Origin: Acrasis kona
Taxonomy: Eukaryota > Heterolobosea > Eutetramitea > Acrasida > Acrasidae
Direction: 5' to 3'
Length of the DNA: 64,000 nucleotides
Assembly: GCA_026419775.2 (NCBI GenBank)
Contig: JAOPGA020001893.1
Coordinates: 1 to 64,000, forward strand
Part shown: piece after piece, positions 41,703-51,913 of the stretch
How the letters are laid out: each line of letters starts with the position of its first letter
Numbering within the stretch: position 1 is the stretch's first letter
Program-made: the position numbers and the translations under genes
The notes under the pieces: model-generated
Database searches by the model: none
What the model was told of the DNA's origin: nothing
What the model saw: the letters and a program-made list of their open reading frames with translations, nothing else

Positions 41703-43199
41703 ATGGACGTTTCAGTTTCGTCTCCAACAGCACTCAATGATTATGAGTTCGAGTTAAATTCCCCCAAAACTCCAATAAATATTGATACAGGGTTCAAAGT
41801 TAGCGTCGCAAAAAACCTCAGCATTAACTTATCAAACCTAACAAGGGAGGACTCATTTAACGTGTTCTATGATACCACAAAAATAGAACTTCCCCTAAAT
41901 CACGTGGATGACGAAGATAGAACGATAGTGGACGGGTTAGAAAGCAGCAGAAACGATGTACCATCAAGATACAGCCGGGCTTCATCTCGTTCTCCTCGTA
42001 CAAACAGACATTTGAAACCAAATTATCCAAAAAACGAACCAACGGTCAAACCTTACAGTTCTCAATCCATGAGCCCAACATTTTCTAGAAGTATGAATCG
42101 TTATAAACAAGAGTACAGGGACAAGATTTTAGCTAGTCCCATCAACTCAGTGCATGACATTGCAAAAAGCGACGCCAACATTTACGACTACACCTTTCGA
42201 CACACCCAAGTGCATCCACCAACGATGATGCCCGCTGTTAGGAATTCAAATGTGCTTAAAAACGATAAAAAGAAGATACAAAACAAACAACCTGACAACA
42301 CAAGAAAAGAACCACCCGCAACAAAAAAAACAAAGCAACAAGAAAAACAGCACCGAAATAATGTCGTTAAAGCAGAACCACAGATAGTAGACGCCTTCTT
42401 ACAAACTGCTGAACAACCTCTTCTAGATAAGCCACTTTTCGAGCCCATCTTTCGTCCATCTAAATCTATAAGAGCTCCACTCATCTATTGGAAGCAGTAC
42501 AGCAGCAGCATGTTGCATTGTGAGAAGAAAAAATGCGTTCTAGAAAGCACACAAAAAGATGTTATACAGCAGGTTCAACCTGAACCTATAGCTCAACAAC
42601 CCGAACCAATAATAGATGAGGAAGTATCGATATCGATGCCTGATGAATACATTAACCAAATGCAACAAACAAAACCAGTTTATACCAGTAGCTACAAACA
42701 GCAGCCACGCAAAAAATCATTTTCTATAGGCGACAAGTCAGTTACACCTAAAGTGAAGCAAAAAGCTAATCTTTCGAAACCTCTATCTCCCTCAGCTAGT
42801 AACTTTGAAGAGTATTCTCCTTGGGCTGATACATCCAGAAAAGCTAATATGACATCTCCCATAAATAATGCACAGCAAGAAGAAGTAAAAGCTGATAAAT
42901 GGAAGTATCAAAAATACGTAGTAGCAAAGGATGAGAAGCAGCCGGTTGTACCTGAAAAGATTAACGAGAGTAATAGAGAAAGAAATAGACCAAGTTCTAG
43001 CTCTTCTAATTACGGTAGAACACCTTCGCGAGCCGCTCTAGCTCGATCGGTGAAGGGAGATTTCTGGAGCATCAAGGGTAACCATATCGATATTGAGGAA
43101 ATATCGCCAAAAGCTATTGCCGAGAGGGAAAAACCTTGGCAATCAAAACAAAGACCCTACTCAGCATCTACAATTGTTGTAAAGAGGAAACCCCTTTAG
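41703..43199 (+). CDS. Large disordered Ser/Pro/Lys-rich protein
   Basis: One exon, 498 residues from ATG 41703 (MDVSVSSPTALNDYEFE). It is mostly polar and disordered. It has short Arg/Ser patches (SRASSRSPRTNRHLKP), Lys/Gln runs (ATKKTKQQEKQHRNN) and Pro-rich segments. A more ordered end includes SVKGDFWSIKGNHIDIEE. I see no known domain. It may be a cytoskeletal or scaffolding protein, but this is only composition. Confidence 0.6.
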   Translation: MDVSVSSPTALNDYEFELNSPKTPINIDTGFKVSVAKNLSINLSNLTREDSFNVFYDTTKIELPLNHVDDEDRTIVDGLESSRNDVPSRYSRASSRSPRTNRHLKPNYPKNEPTVKPYSSQSMSPTFSRSMNRYKQEYRDKILASPINSVHDIAKSDANIYDYTFRHTQVHPPTMMPAVRNSNVLKNDKKKIQNKQPDNTRKEPPATKKTKQQEKQHRNNVVKAEPQIVDAFLQTAEQPLLDKPLFEPIFRPSKSIRAPLIYWKQYSSSMLHCEKKKCVLESTQKDVIQQVQPEPIAQQPEPIIDEEVSISMPDEYINQMQQTKPVYTSSYKQQPRKKSFSIGDKSVTPKVKQKANLSKPLSPSASNFEEYSPWADTSRKANMTSPINNAQQEEVKADKWKYQKYVVAKDEKQPVVPEKINESNRERNRPSSSSSNYGRTPSRAALARSVKGDFWSIKGNHIDIEEISPKAIAEREKPWQSKQRPYSASTIVVKRKPL

Positions 43200-43425
43200 A
43201 TAGTCAAAACAAGAGGAAGCTGAACACAAAATGACCAAGAGGTTTAAATAAAGGAAATTTCACCTCTACTGGTTGAGAGAATCGAAAGAGACTCTGTCAT
43301 GTGCGTAATTTTGTAAATTTGTTTGTTTGAGGTTATCTAAATATAAACAATAAAACCAGCATCGAAACATGCATCTTTAAAAACCCAAAACTTTATTCAA
43401 ACGTACATAATCACCCGCTTCTGGT

Positions 43426-43896
43426 TCAAGCACTTGCCTCAGTACCTTGCTGAGGACGTGGTCTTCCTGATCCTTGTGAGCCCTCTGGACGACCTGATCC
43501 CTCTGGACGACCTGATCCCTGTGGTGCTACTGGTCTTGAGCCCTGTGGAATACCTGATCCTTGTGGTGCTATTGGCCCTGTACCTTGTGGGTGACCAGAG
43601 CCAAATGGAGCACCAGAACCTTGAGGCCTTGGTCCTTGTGGTCTTCCAGACTGTTGCAATGCAACAGTGGCGAGTGCATTTTTTAGAGATCTAGCAGATG
43701 AGTTGGTAGATGGACGTGGTTGTCTTGAACCTTGTGGTCTTCCGGATCCCTGAGGACGTTGTGAGCCGTGTGGGCGTCTTGAACCAACTGGTTGAGGTCT
43801 TCTAGTTCCTGTTGGTTGTCCACTTGCTGCCTGAGTAGAGTAGCCAGATAATGCAATAATCACAAACAGAATAGCCAAAATAATCTTCGAATTCAT
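43426..43896 (-). CDS. Secreted Pro/Gln/Gly/Ser repeat protein
   Basis: The single exon of 156 residues has a signal peptide (MNSKIILAILFVIIALSGYS). The rest is a degenerate repeat of units like RPQGSG, RPHGSQ and PEGSGRPEGSQ. A short break (SARSLKNALATVALQQS) resembles a helix or a processing site. Extended, unfolded and positively charged, it could be an extracellular matrix or cyst-wall component. No family is recognised. Confidence 0.65.
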   Translation of the reverse strand: MNSKIILAILFVIIALSGYSTQAASGQPTGTRRPQPVGSRRPHGSQRPQGSGRPQGSRQPRPSTNSSARSLKNALATVALQQSGRPQGPRPQGSGAPFGSGHPQGTGPIAPQGSGIPQGSRPVAPQGSGRPEGSGRPEGSQGSGRPRPQQGTEASA

Positions 43897-44042
43897 ACTG
43901 CACTCTTTTCTACTATTACCTAATACTTTTTTTATGTTTTTTGCAAGAAAAATGTTGGAGATTTTATACTAGCGTAACTGGAGCAGTTGCGGCGATATTA
44001 ATCAATTGTTATTAAATTCGCGAATTCTGGGTATTCCATCTT

Positions 44043-44570
44043 CTAATTTCCTGTAAGAAGTACAAAAGAAAAAATCAGCGCAGAATGATTGATTTCCGAA
44101 GGACTAATCAATGTAGGTTTTTTCAACCAAGCACCCTTGAAATTAGGATTATGCAGGTTACAATCATAAAATCCAAAAACGTTTCTCACAATCCAAATTA
44201 GGATGCATGTGTCCGAAGGCCGGATGATGCCTTCGGACACATGAATCGCAGCTTCCAGAGCAATTAACAAACAATGAAGACAAACACAAAGTACCAATTC
44301 TACCAATCCTTCACCCCATCTTGCATTAGAAATGTGCGAGGCACAGAAGAAGAGGAGGGAATATTATCGCATATGTAAAAGATGCGTGGCGACTGCTATT
44401 CCCCTATTGCAACCATGGTCTTCAAATCTTGAACAGTTCACTATGATGTTCTTGGTTTGATTTGTTGCTACTCTTCTTCTTTTTGTTGTTGAGGGTCCAT
44501 AGCCTTCCACTTCGTCCACATAAGGTCTCTTTTTGATTCGGGGGCTCCTTCTTGGCTGCGCTTGATCCAT
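44043..44570 (-). CDS. Possible basic protein with hydrophobic C-terminal exon
   Basis: ATG 44570 opens MDQAQPRRSPRIKKRPY with TTKRRRVATN, a nuclear-localisation-like basic stretch, to a stop at about 44364. The same frame is open again from there to 44043 (VELVLCVCLHCLLIALEA and more). A short intron around the stop could join the two, but I cannot fix its ends. The second part contains the 15-bp hairpin, whose arms read as coding only by chance. Low confidence as a single gene. Confidence 0.3.
44206..44243. repeat. 15-bp perfect hairpin with 8-nt loop
   Basis: CATGTGTCCGAAGGC at 44206-44220 and its exact reverse complement at 44229-44243 flank CGGATGAT. The arms are more GC-rich than the surroundings, so the stem would be stable in RNA or DNA. 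It lies in the weakly supported minus-strand frame downstream of the AT-hook-like gene. No run of T follows to suggest a terminator. Confidence 0.8.
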
Positions 44571-44610
44571 TTTAATTTTTTTAGAACTTGTCAAACATCA
44601 GTCAACCAAA

Positions 44611-46266
44611 ATGACAAAGAAATCTGGAGAGGTTAACCCTAAGAGAGTTAAGCGTGACGGCGTTACCTACAATATTATTACGACACACCAAAACAGTGAC
44701 ATGTTTTTGAGGGGTATACACGAGCCAACTCAAGTCTGGTACATATACTTCTTATATAAACTTGGAGTTTCTTTTGAACGTGTGCTTATACTTAGTATTA
44801 ATTTTTACGAGAGGAGCCGTTTCTTTCAAAATCTGGCACAAAGCGAAAGAGAGGGATTTAATGTGTTCTTAAAAAATGCTAAAAAAAACATTGGACGTGG
44901 GGTCGATGATGATTCTACTTCTACCAGCTTTGGAAACTTTAAACCAACCAATGAGGATACCCTAATCCTAACTCTGTTTGGGGACAGATATGCACCGAAT
45001 GGTGAGCTGTTACTTATAGATACATTTGCCCAAGTTCAAGATTATATTGAAAGGTATCGAAAACTAAAGTTTAAACGTTTGGTGGTGTATTGTCCACACA
45101 GTTTTAGTTCTCTTCAAAAATTGGAACTACCTCCATCAATCACTGTGATAACAACAAGCACAAGTATTATGCATCACATTGGTGGACCAAAAATGGCCAC
45201 TTTTTGGGTGTCTCATGTTTTATCGCTGCTCAATCCTGATGCTACCCTCTTAGAATATTTTGATAGATTAAGGAGAGGCTATAGCGTTGTGAATAAAGAG
45301 GGTAATTTAGTTGTATCATCAGATACCGACTTTATTGTGCATGGCAAGGACGCACTTGACGATGTAAAGAGCGTTGGCGATCTATTTGGTTTAAAACCAA
45401 ATAAAGATGCCAGTACTCTCATTGAGAACCACCTTGGCACGTTTGACATGCATCTTAAAGATTTAGAGGATGCCAGATCTTCGAAGTTGGTTTATGTTTC
45501 AAATTTAAAGACATGTTCCATCATAGATGACAAGAGTACATTAATATCAAGATCAGAGGTCGAAGAGTGCATATCGACTGTTTTTCTGGAGGCACAGCTT
45601 TGCGAAGGAGAACACAAAGAGTGTAAAATGCAATGGTTTAGGAATCTCATCAAAATGCATGAGCTTGAAAGGGTGAAAGTGCGTGTTGCAGCTTTGTTGT
45701 CCGGTGTTACAGGCCTTCATCCTGATGATAGTTTTGTATTAACATCCGAGGATAGAAAATCTCTAAGTTGCGTAGTCGCTTCTGGAATTGGCTCTTTTAA
45801 TAAATTTTTCATGGTCGATCAATTACCATTTATCATAGCGATTAGTAAGGCTGACAAAGGGGATTTTACTGATCTTTGTGAACGCAAACATGAAATTGAT
45901 GATTTTGGGTACATTCGCTTAAATAACATATCTCATCGCACTCCCTCCTTAGAGGGTTTGCACAGTTCATTTTTAGCATGTGCGATAGCCTACATTAAAG
46001 GCTGGGAAAAAGACCTGTTTGATCGCTACGACAAGCCAAGAACCAAACGCTCTGAATTACATAGTTATATAATTAGCCGTTGTGGTTTTATTAATGTTCC
46101 AACATTTGCAATTACAAAAATGATCCAAAAAATGGAGGAGGAGAATATGGATGTTGGAGGGTTCATTGATATAGTCCAGCAAATTTTCATGAGACTTCCC
46201 GCAGTTGGTGATATGACCTCCTATGGAGACGACCCTGAAATGATTTTTAATAGAATCATTTTATAA
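44611..46266 (+). CDS. Uncharacterised protein with a possible PIN-like nuclease domain
   Basis: One exon, 551 residues. A basic N-terminus (MTKKSGEVNPKRVKRDGV) precedes a region about residues 110-250 with DTLILTLFGDRYAPNG, FKRLVVYCPHS, GGPKMATFWVSHVLSLLNP and LVVSSDTDFIVHG. The alternation of strands with the conserved Asp residues, and the KxAxFWV/SSDTDF pair, recalls PIN-like (PF18475-type) domains. That is inference. The rest is helical and unrecognised. A decayed relative lies at 10370-10550, so this is a multicopy family in this genome. Confidence 0.6.
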   Translation: MTKKSGEVNPKRVKRDGVTYNIITTHQNSDMFLRGIHEPTQVWYIYFLYKLGVSFERVLILSINFYERSRFFQNLAQSEREGFNVFLKNAKKNIGRGVDDDSTSTSFGNFKPTNEDTLILTLFGDRYAPNGELLLIDTFAQVQDYIERYRKLKFKRLVVYCPHSFSSLQKLELPPSITVITTSTSIMHHIGGPKMATFWVSHVLSLLNPDATLLEYFDRLRRGYSVVNKEGNLVVSSDTDFIVHGKDALDDVKSVGDLFGLKPNKDASTLIENHLGTFDMHLKDLEDARSSKLVYVSNLKTCSIIDDKSTLISRSEVEECISTVFLEAQLCEGEHKECKMQWFRNLIKMHELERVKVRVAALLSGVTGLHPDDSFVLTSEDRKSLSCVVASGIGSFNKFFMVDQLPFIIAISKADKGDFTDLCERKHEIDDFGYIRLNNISHRTPSLEGLHSSFLACAIAYIKGWEKDLFDRYDKPRTKRSELHSYIISRCGFINVPTFAITKMIQKMEEENMDVGGFIDIVQQIFMRLPAVGDMTSYGDDPEMIFNRIIL

Positions 46267-47373
46267 ATAGTCAAACGAGTCGAGGCCTTGGACCAGAGGT
46301 GATGCGACAATAATGGGAGCCAAATAAAAGTGAATTGTGTTTTGTTTTAATGTGCTTGCGTGATTCTAAACTCAGCGGGAGTTGAGTTGAATTTCATGTC
46401 TTTAAAGGTCTATAAACATCTTTCCTCAACTCCTGACTGAGCTTTTCGGTGTATTTAGAGTCCTTTTGATGCGTTCTTAATAATCGATGATTTCTGACTT
46501 CTTCCCTGACTGCACTATTTTGTGCTTCTTAAAATTAGCCACCGACATATTGCTGGTAAAAGTCAAGTTAATCATCAAATTCAAGTCAATCACCAATTTT
46601 TGTAAAACTGATGGATATAATATTTTACAATTTTCAACATCAAATACCATACGAATGGCACAACGACTCGCATATTAGTTAACATTTAATTGAAGTACTC
46701 TTAATAGGGTACACAACTAGTATAAAAGATGTCGTTGTAATTGCCTCATCATAGAAATATTGGTGCTTAAAAATGGTCAACCAAGAGAAAATGATTAACT
46801 TGACCCTGCAATTCAATTTATAAAAAAAGTGATTAACTTGACTTTTACCAGCAATAAAAGGTGAATCGGATAAACCACCGACATAAAAATACCAGGCCAC
46901 TTTAACAGATATCAAAAGCAAAATCTTGATTAAACATTGCACTTATAACTGATCTTTGGTATGTATCCCCTTTGCATGGTTTATCATGAAATTGTACAAT
47001 AGTTTCAACAATGGATATCTGTCACTTCCATACAATTAACCGGTTGACTTCCATAGTATTTTTTTCTTGGTGACCAATCGACAACTGAACATGAAACTTA
47101 CGGTGTGTGTTCGCAACGTATAGTACATTACGCTCCTTTTTTTCCAGGGACGCTCCTTTTAAACGCATCAAGATAATTTGCTAGGATTTTGTGTTATGTG
47201 TACCATCCTCGTCTATCAACAGGACCTTCGACGCAATGCTTCATCCTTCCAATCATTCTATTTCTTTTTGGCGGGAACAAAATATACCTGAAGGTCTGGA
47301 CCAATTAATTGTACAAATGTCGGAAATACTTCGCCGACAATAGAAACTATTAATAATAATTGTAAAAGATTTT
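46267..47373. other. Repeat-rich intergenic region
   Basis: No gene is seen in this 1.1-kb stretch. It contains a near-perfect inverted repeat at 46371-46386 and 46425-46441 (CTCAG...GAGTTGAG with CTCAACTC...CTGAG). A 27-bp perfect inverted repeat lies at 46548-46574 and 46830-46856. A direct copy of CCACCGACATA (46539, and again near 46880) and a doubled ACGCTCCTTTT near 47130-47160 also occur. Short frames on both strands inside the 27-bp repeat look alike only because of it. This may be the scar of a small mobile element. Confidence 0.65.
46548..46856. repeat. 27-bp perfect inverted repeat, arms 46548-46574 and 46830-46856
   Basis: TATTGCTGGTAAAAGTCAAG begins the left arm, and the right arm is its exact reverse complement. 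The 255-base spacer is AT-rich and has no gene. Confidence 0.85.
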
Positions 47374-49024
47374 TTATTGTTCTTCATCAGGTACATCAGC
47401 CAAAGCCTTTGACATTGCGTCGGCTACTATTCTTGCAGTGTCCATAATTTCATCTATCAAACTCTTTTGTTGAATCGAAGTGTTAGTAGTCGACGTGGCA
47501 TCTAATTCCAACTTTTTTTCTTCTGTTTCATGTTTGATTTCATCATTCAATAAAACTTTATTGTATTCGGTTTGTTGAACGTCGCTTCTCTCTACTGGTA
47601 CGGTTATTGCCTCCAACTGTTTCAACATTTCATCCTTTGCAGAAACTGCTTCCTTCTCAAGATCAGTTTTTTGTGCGACGGTTATGGGTTTGATGTCGAT
47701 GAAACGTGCTTGTTGTTGTGCTATTCTTTCCTTTTCTTGTGCTTCTAACAAGGCATTGTTGTATTCCATCTTTGCATCTTGTTTCAGTTCGATGGCTTTG
47801 TCTTTTGAGACTTGATATGCATCTTGGGCTTTGTTGACCACGAGTGACGTTCCATCTTTAATTACTTCTTTGGCTGATTTTGCGGTTGATGTGGCTGCAT
47901 CTGCTGCTGATTGAATTGTTTGTGAATTCTTAACTGCAACCACAGCGTTGATGGTCATGTCGGTTACGGCCTGTGCAACTTCCTGTACTTTGTGGACTAC
48001 GTCCACCGCAATGTCTTGTGCTTTGTGTGAGGCCATCCATGACTGCATGTTGAGCGTTTTGTGTGATTTCGTATCCAGATTCAATGACTCCTGGAACAGC
48101 GTTGGCAATGTCTTTGGTGACCTCCTCGGTGGCATGTGCGGCATCCTTAATGGATTCTTTTGTTACAAAAGCTCCCATCTTGATTGATTCTTTTGCAACC
48201 AACACTCCATCTTTAACTGCTTCAGATGCTGCTAGTGCACCGTCTTTTATTGCTTCTTTTGCCAGGATCGCATTCTCTTGAGTGGCTGCGAGGATGCCGG
48301 TACTTGATGCGTCTACTGGATGCACCTTACTAATAAGCTCTTCTTGGACTTCATGTAAATGGTGCTTAACAACGTTCTTTTGCATTCCTTCTATCTGCAT
48401 TAGTGGAACTTTCTCAACTAATTCGTCTTGGACATGATGCATTTGCTCCTTTGTGTACTCTTTTTCTACCTGTTCAATATCGCGTTGCAACTTCTTGTCC
48501 TTAAATTCAACTTGTACTTCATCCATGTGGCGTTGAACATGCCTTCTTTCTTGCTCTTCTTTGCTGAGTGTGGGAAGAGGTTCTCTTGGTCTTTGGATCT
48601 CAGTAGTGATTGTTGTCTTATTGACAAACTCAAGTTCTTCGGGTGACGGTAACACATCAATCTGCTCTTGTTTCGTTACAACTTCAGCAGTCTTTGTTTG
48701 TAATTCTGGTTGAACTGGTTGAAAGTTTTCTTTTGCTTCCAATTGAGTACTTTGTAGAGGTGATAAGTTGTCGTTTGAAGGTTGTTGTCTGGTGATCTGC
48801 TCCTGTACGATCTCCATTTGAACTGGCATAACTTGAGGCATTTGGACTGCTTGAAATCCATCAGTGTTTTGAGGTTGGTTGAAAAGATAAAGGGACTGTT
48901 GGGCCAACTTCTTTTGTTCTTCAGAATATACGGGCATTTTATAGGCCACATTTCCATTAACAATTACTGGCTGGGCAGTGGCTCCTTGTATTGGGCTCAC
49001 GTATGTAGGGCTGTTGTTCTGCAT
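47374..49024 (-). CDS. LEA/apolipoprotein-like amphipathic helical protein, with a frame break
   Basis: Two long minus-strand frames form one gene. The N-terminal frame starts MQNNSPTYVSPIQGATAQ at 49024. It runs through Glu/Gln-rich coil to 11-residue amphipathic repeats (AKEAIKDGALAASEAVKDG, FVTKESIKDAAHATEEV). The repeats go on in the next frame from about 48030 (KAQDIAVDVVHKVQEVAQ, TAKSAKEVIKDGTSLV) and end DVPDEEQ. A one-base shift near 48020 separates them; a 46-nt GT-AG segment with a poor donor is an alternative. LEA-like repeats fold on drying or bind membranes, which suits a cyst-forming amoeba. Confidence 0.6.
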
Positions 49025-49254
49025 GTTGCTTGTTGTGTTTAAAAATACTTCTTCATCATCTGCGGATCATGTTCAAATAATGCACTACTCTAAAAATATT
49101 CAATATTAATAATCCCATCACCTTTCTGATACTATTCTACATGATTCTTTTCGGTAGTAGCTGGATAACAAATTCCTTTGTTTGTATGTACTCTCATTTA
49201 ACAAAATCACATTCGAAATAAAATTTACATTTATTCAGTTTTTGTACAATCAAA

Positions 49255-50171
49255 TCATTCAAAATTAATTTTACCAAATCTTCCACTGTAGTAGTCCATA
49301 AATGCTTGTTGAATCTCATCTTGAGTGTTCATAACAAATGGTCCATGTCTTGCAATCGGCTCATTTAATGGCTTTCCGCCAAGCAACAAAAACTCTAATG
49401 GTTTTGTGCCGGTATTTTCGAATTCAACCACTCCCTCATCAGATCCAACTTCGAAAACTGCCATTTGACCTTCTTTTGTTTCTCTATGTTGGGGGCCGAA
49501 TTTTCCAACTCCCCTGAAAACATAGGCGAACGACACGAATTCAGCAGGTATGGCTTGTGTGAATTGCTTGCCAACATCCAAAGTAAAATGGAGGTACATG
49601 ATGGGCGTATGTGTTGTTATAATCGCAGTTGTGCTGTTGCTTGTGCCTGCTATTACTTTTACCTTGACTCCTTCGGAAGGCGTAATGACAGGTATTTCTG
49701 AGGCTTTTTTTTCTTGATACTTGGGCTTAATCATTTTGTGTTTCTTTGGAAGATTAACCCACAATTGGAATCCCTCCATAGTGCCTCCGTTCTTCATTAT
49801 TTCATCAGAGGGCATCTCGTCATGAACGATACCTGAGCCAGCGGTCATCCATTGCACATCACCTGGTCCTATTAATCCTGAATTTCCAACTGAGTCTTTG
49901 TGCTGCATTGTCCCCTCTAGGATGTATGATACAGTCTCAAATCCACGATGAGGATGGTTTGGTGCTCCTTTTGCCTCACCAGGTCGGTAAGTGGTTGGAC
50001 CAAAGTGGTCTAACATTAAAAATGGATCTACCTAATAAATTGTTAGCTCATCAAGTTTTGTGTACTTACATTATCCAGACTTCTTGTTGGCATTGGCCTT
50101 CTAACATAAAAACCTGCTCCTTCCTTCTGGATTACTGTGTTAACAACTTGTCTCACTGTCCTAGTGGTCAT
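49255..50171 (-). CDS. Pirin
   Basis: Exons 50070-50171 and 49255-50031 are joined by a 38-nt intron in phase 0, giving 292 residues. The N-terminal cupin has APNHPHRGFETVSYILEG and GPGDVQWMTAGSGIVHDEMP, holding the His/His/His/Glu iron ligands. The second cupin lacks them, as usual. Pirins are Fe-dependent cupins linked to quercetin oxidation and transcriptional cofactor roles. Start MTTRTVRQVVNTVIQKEGAG matches eukaryotic pirins. Confidence 0.92.
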
Positions 50172-51004
50172 ATTTTTGTATGTAATTTGCGTTGTGACAT
50201 GGTTATGGCCTTTTTTTTATATTGTAATCGTTTCCCCACATCCGCGCAATATCCCCTCAATAAAGCCACTAATTTAAACCACCATATCAATTGCTCTTGA
50301 TTCCTGCTTAGCAATATTAAACCCCTAACTAACTGAGTATAAACAAAAAGAAATACGAGATTATTTTAGATTGTAACACGAAGGGACCCACTTAATTAAA
50401 TATTTGTGGTTGAGAGCAGGTCCAATCAGTATGGCAGGTTCATTGCTCAGAGGCTTTAATATGAGATAGCTTTATGAGTTGATATTCAACCAATGTACTA
50501 GGATTGCGTCATCATTACCACTCAATCTCCTCAACAAAACATTCCAAAATCAATATTGTTCATAAAAGACTATGTATATTACAAACTTTTTATTGTGATA
50601 CTTCTTATATGCAACCACGTATAGCTATACTTATTCATATTAATGTAAGTCCTACATAGTCTGCCAGAAGTGAGGATTTTGGTCCAAATAAATTATTCGA
50701 GAGCGTTTGAAAATTTCAATACAATTGTTTTGAAACTTTTAGTTGGAATCATGGTAAAAATTGGTCTATCCAAAAAGAATAATTATCTTATCCACAAATG
50801 ATTCAGTGATCCTATACATGGGTTTTCATTACAATTTCATTATGGTGTTTTCAAAAATAACTTGTTATTTCCTTTTAAGAAAAAGACGTTGAGAGGTGAC
50901 ACTTGGTTTTTCAAAGATTCTGAAAAAAATTGAACAATCACCGTCATGATGTCAGCAGACGATTGACGCTTGGAGGCTCGAAACCTAGCAACAAAGAACG
51001 GCTC
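50172..51004. other. Intergenic region, no gene seen
   Basis: AT-rich, with many scattered stops in all frames. The downstream part (50840-51004) may hold the true 5' end of the next gene, since its frame is open before its first ATG. I find no RNA fold or notable repeat. Confidence 0.4.
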
Positions 51005-51655
51005 ATGGTGGATAAGCTCTCCAAGAAGCTTCGTGAGAATCAGAATCAACCAACACATTTCCCCAAAAGCCCTGGAACTAGAGAGCCCTCCCCTGTTGAT
51101 GACCCTACTAAGCCACCAAAAATCTTGCTACCAGCGGCAAGTGACTACACAATCATCAAATCAAGGCATGTTAGGGCCCATACAGTACGTGGAATTACCC
51201 CACCACCCCCACCATCAAATCCACCACCCAAACTGAACAGAGCAGCAGTAGCTCAACAATTTTCCAGCCGTAAAAGCAGGCAGTTAGTCACAAAATTGAC
51301 GTCACCAATAAGAGATTCACTACAAAATCTAAAGGAGTCTATAAGCCCCAGTGCTACAACTGAAAAGTCAGGACCTGAGGACCGTTCTTCCCTATCATCT
51401 AGATCTTCTGTTCGGCGGAGTACATACATCTCCAACTTTTTATGGACCCCTGATTTGGACGAAGAAATAACTCCCCAAAGAATGAATAGAACAATTCAAA
51501 AAAAGCATGAATCTACTCCATTTGGTGCCAACGTCATAGTTAGACAGGACAGCGACTTAACAAATAAAAATGAAGCCAAAACCAAGAAAAAAATATCAAA
51601 CGCGTTCAAGAAGTTCGTAAGAATGTTCAAAAAAAAGAACGAACATAATTCGTGA
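51005..51655 (+). CDS. Disordered basic protein, 5' end unresolved
   Basis: From ATG 51005 (MVDKLSKKLRENQNQP) the frame runs to 51655 with Pro-rich (GITPPPPPSNPPPKLN) and Lys-rich parts ending KKFVRMFKKKNEHNS. The frame is open upstream without an ATG, so a first exon may exist before 50930. A motif-like stretch LTSPIRDSLQNLKESI is present but matches nothing I know. It may be a WASP/formin-like or cytoskeletal regulator by composition only. Confidence 0.45.
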   Translation: MVDKLSKKLRENQNQPTHFPKSPGTREPSPVDDPTKPPKILLPAASDYTIIKSRHVRAHTVRGITPPPPPSNPPPKLNRAAVAQQFSSRKSRQLVTKLTSPIRDSLQNLKESISPSATTEKSGPEDRSSLSSRSSVRRSTYISNFLWTPDLDEEITPQRMNRTIQKKHESTPFGANVIVRQDSDLTNKNEAKTKKKISNAFKKFVRMFKKKNEHNS

Positions 51656-51913
51656 AAAACGATAGATTGTACAAATTAAATTATTATTACAGTTTACATT
51701 AATCTTTGATGTTCTCTTCCAATGTACAACATGTAACCGTTCAAATGATAGATACATGCGTAAGCATCATGTTAAAAACATAGCTCAACTTTACGTGCAA
51801 CATCCAATGCTTCATCAAATTTGTAATACTTTACAATTTGTTGCCAATGAGCATGACCAAAGGTCACGGTCGAGATTTTTTAAAGCGGGAGTTTACTATT
51901 AAGGAATTAATGA

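Noticed and set aside
44611-46266. Idea that this gene is a known transposase
   Set aside because: No DDE, RT or integrase motif is visible; the only suggestive pattern is PIN-like.
46487-46942. Two short opposing frames with similar peptides
   Set aside because: Their likeness comes from the 27-bp inverted repeat, not from duplicated genes.
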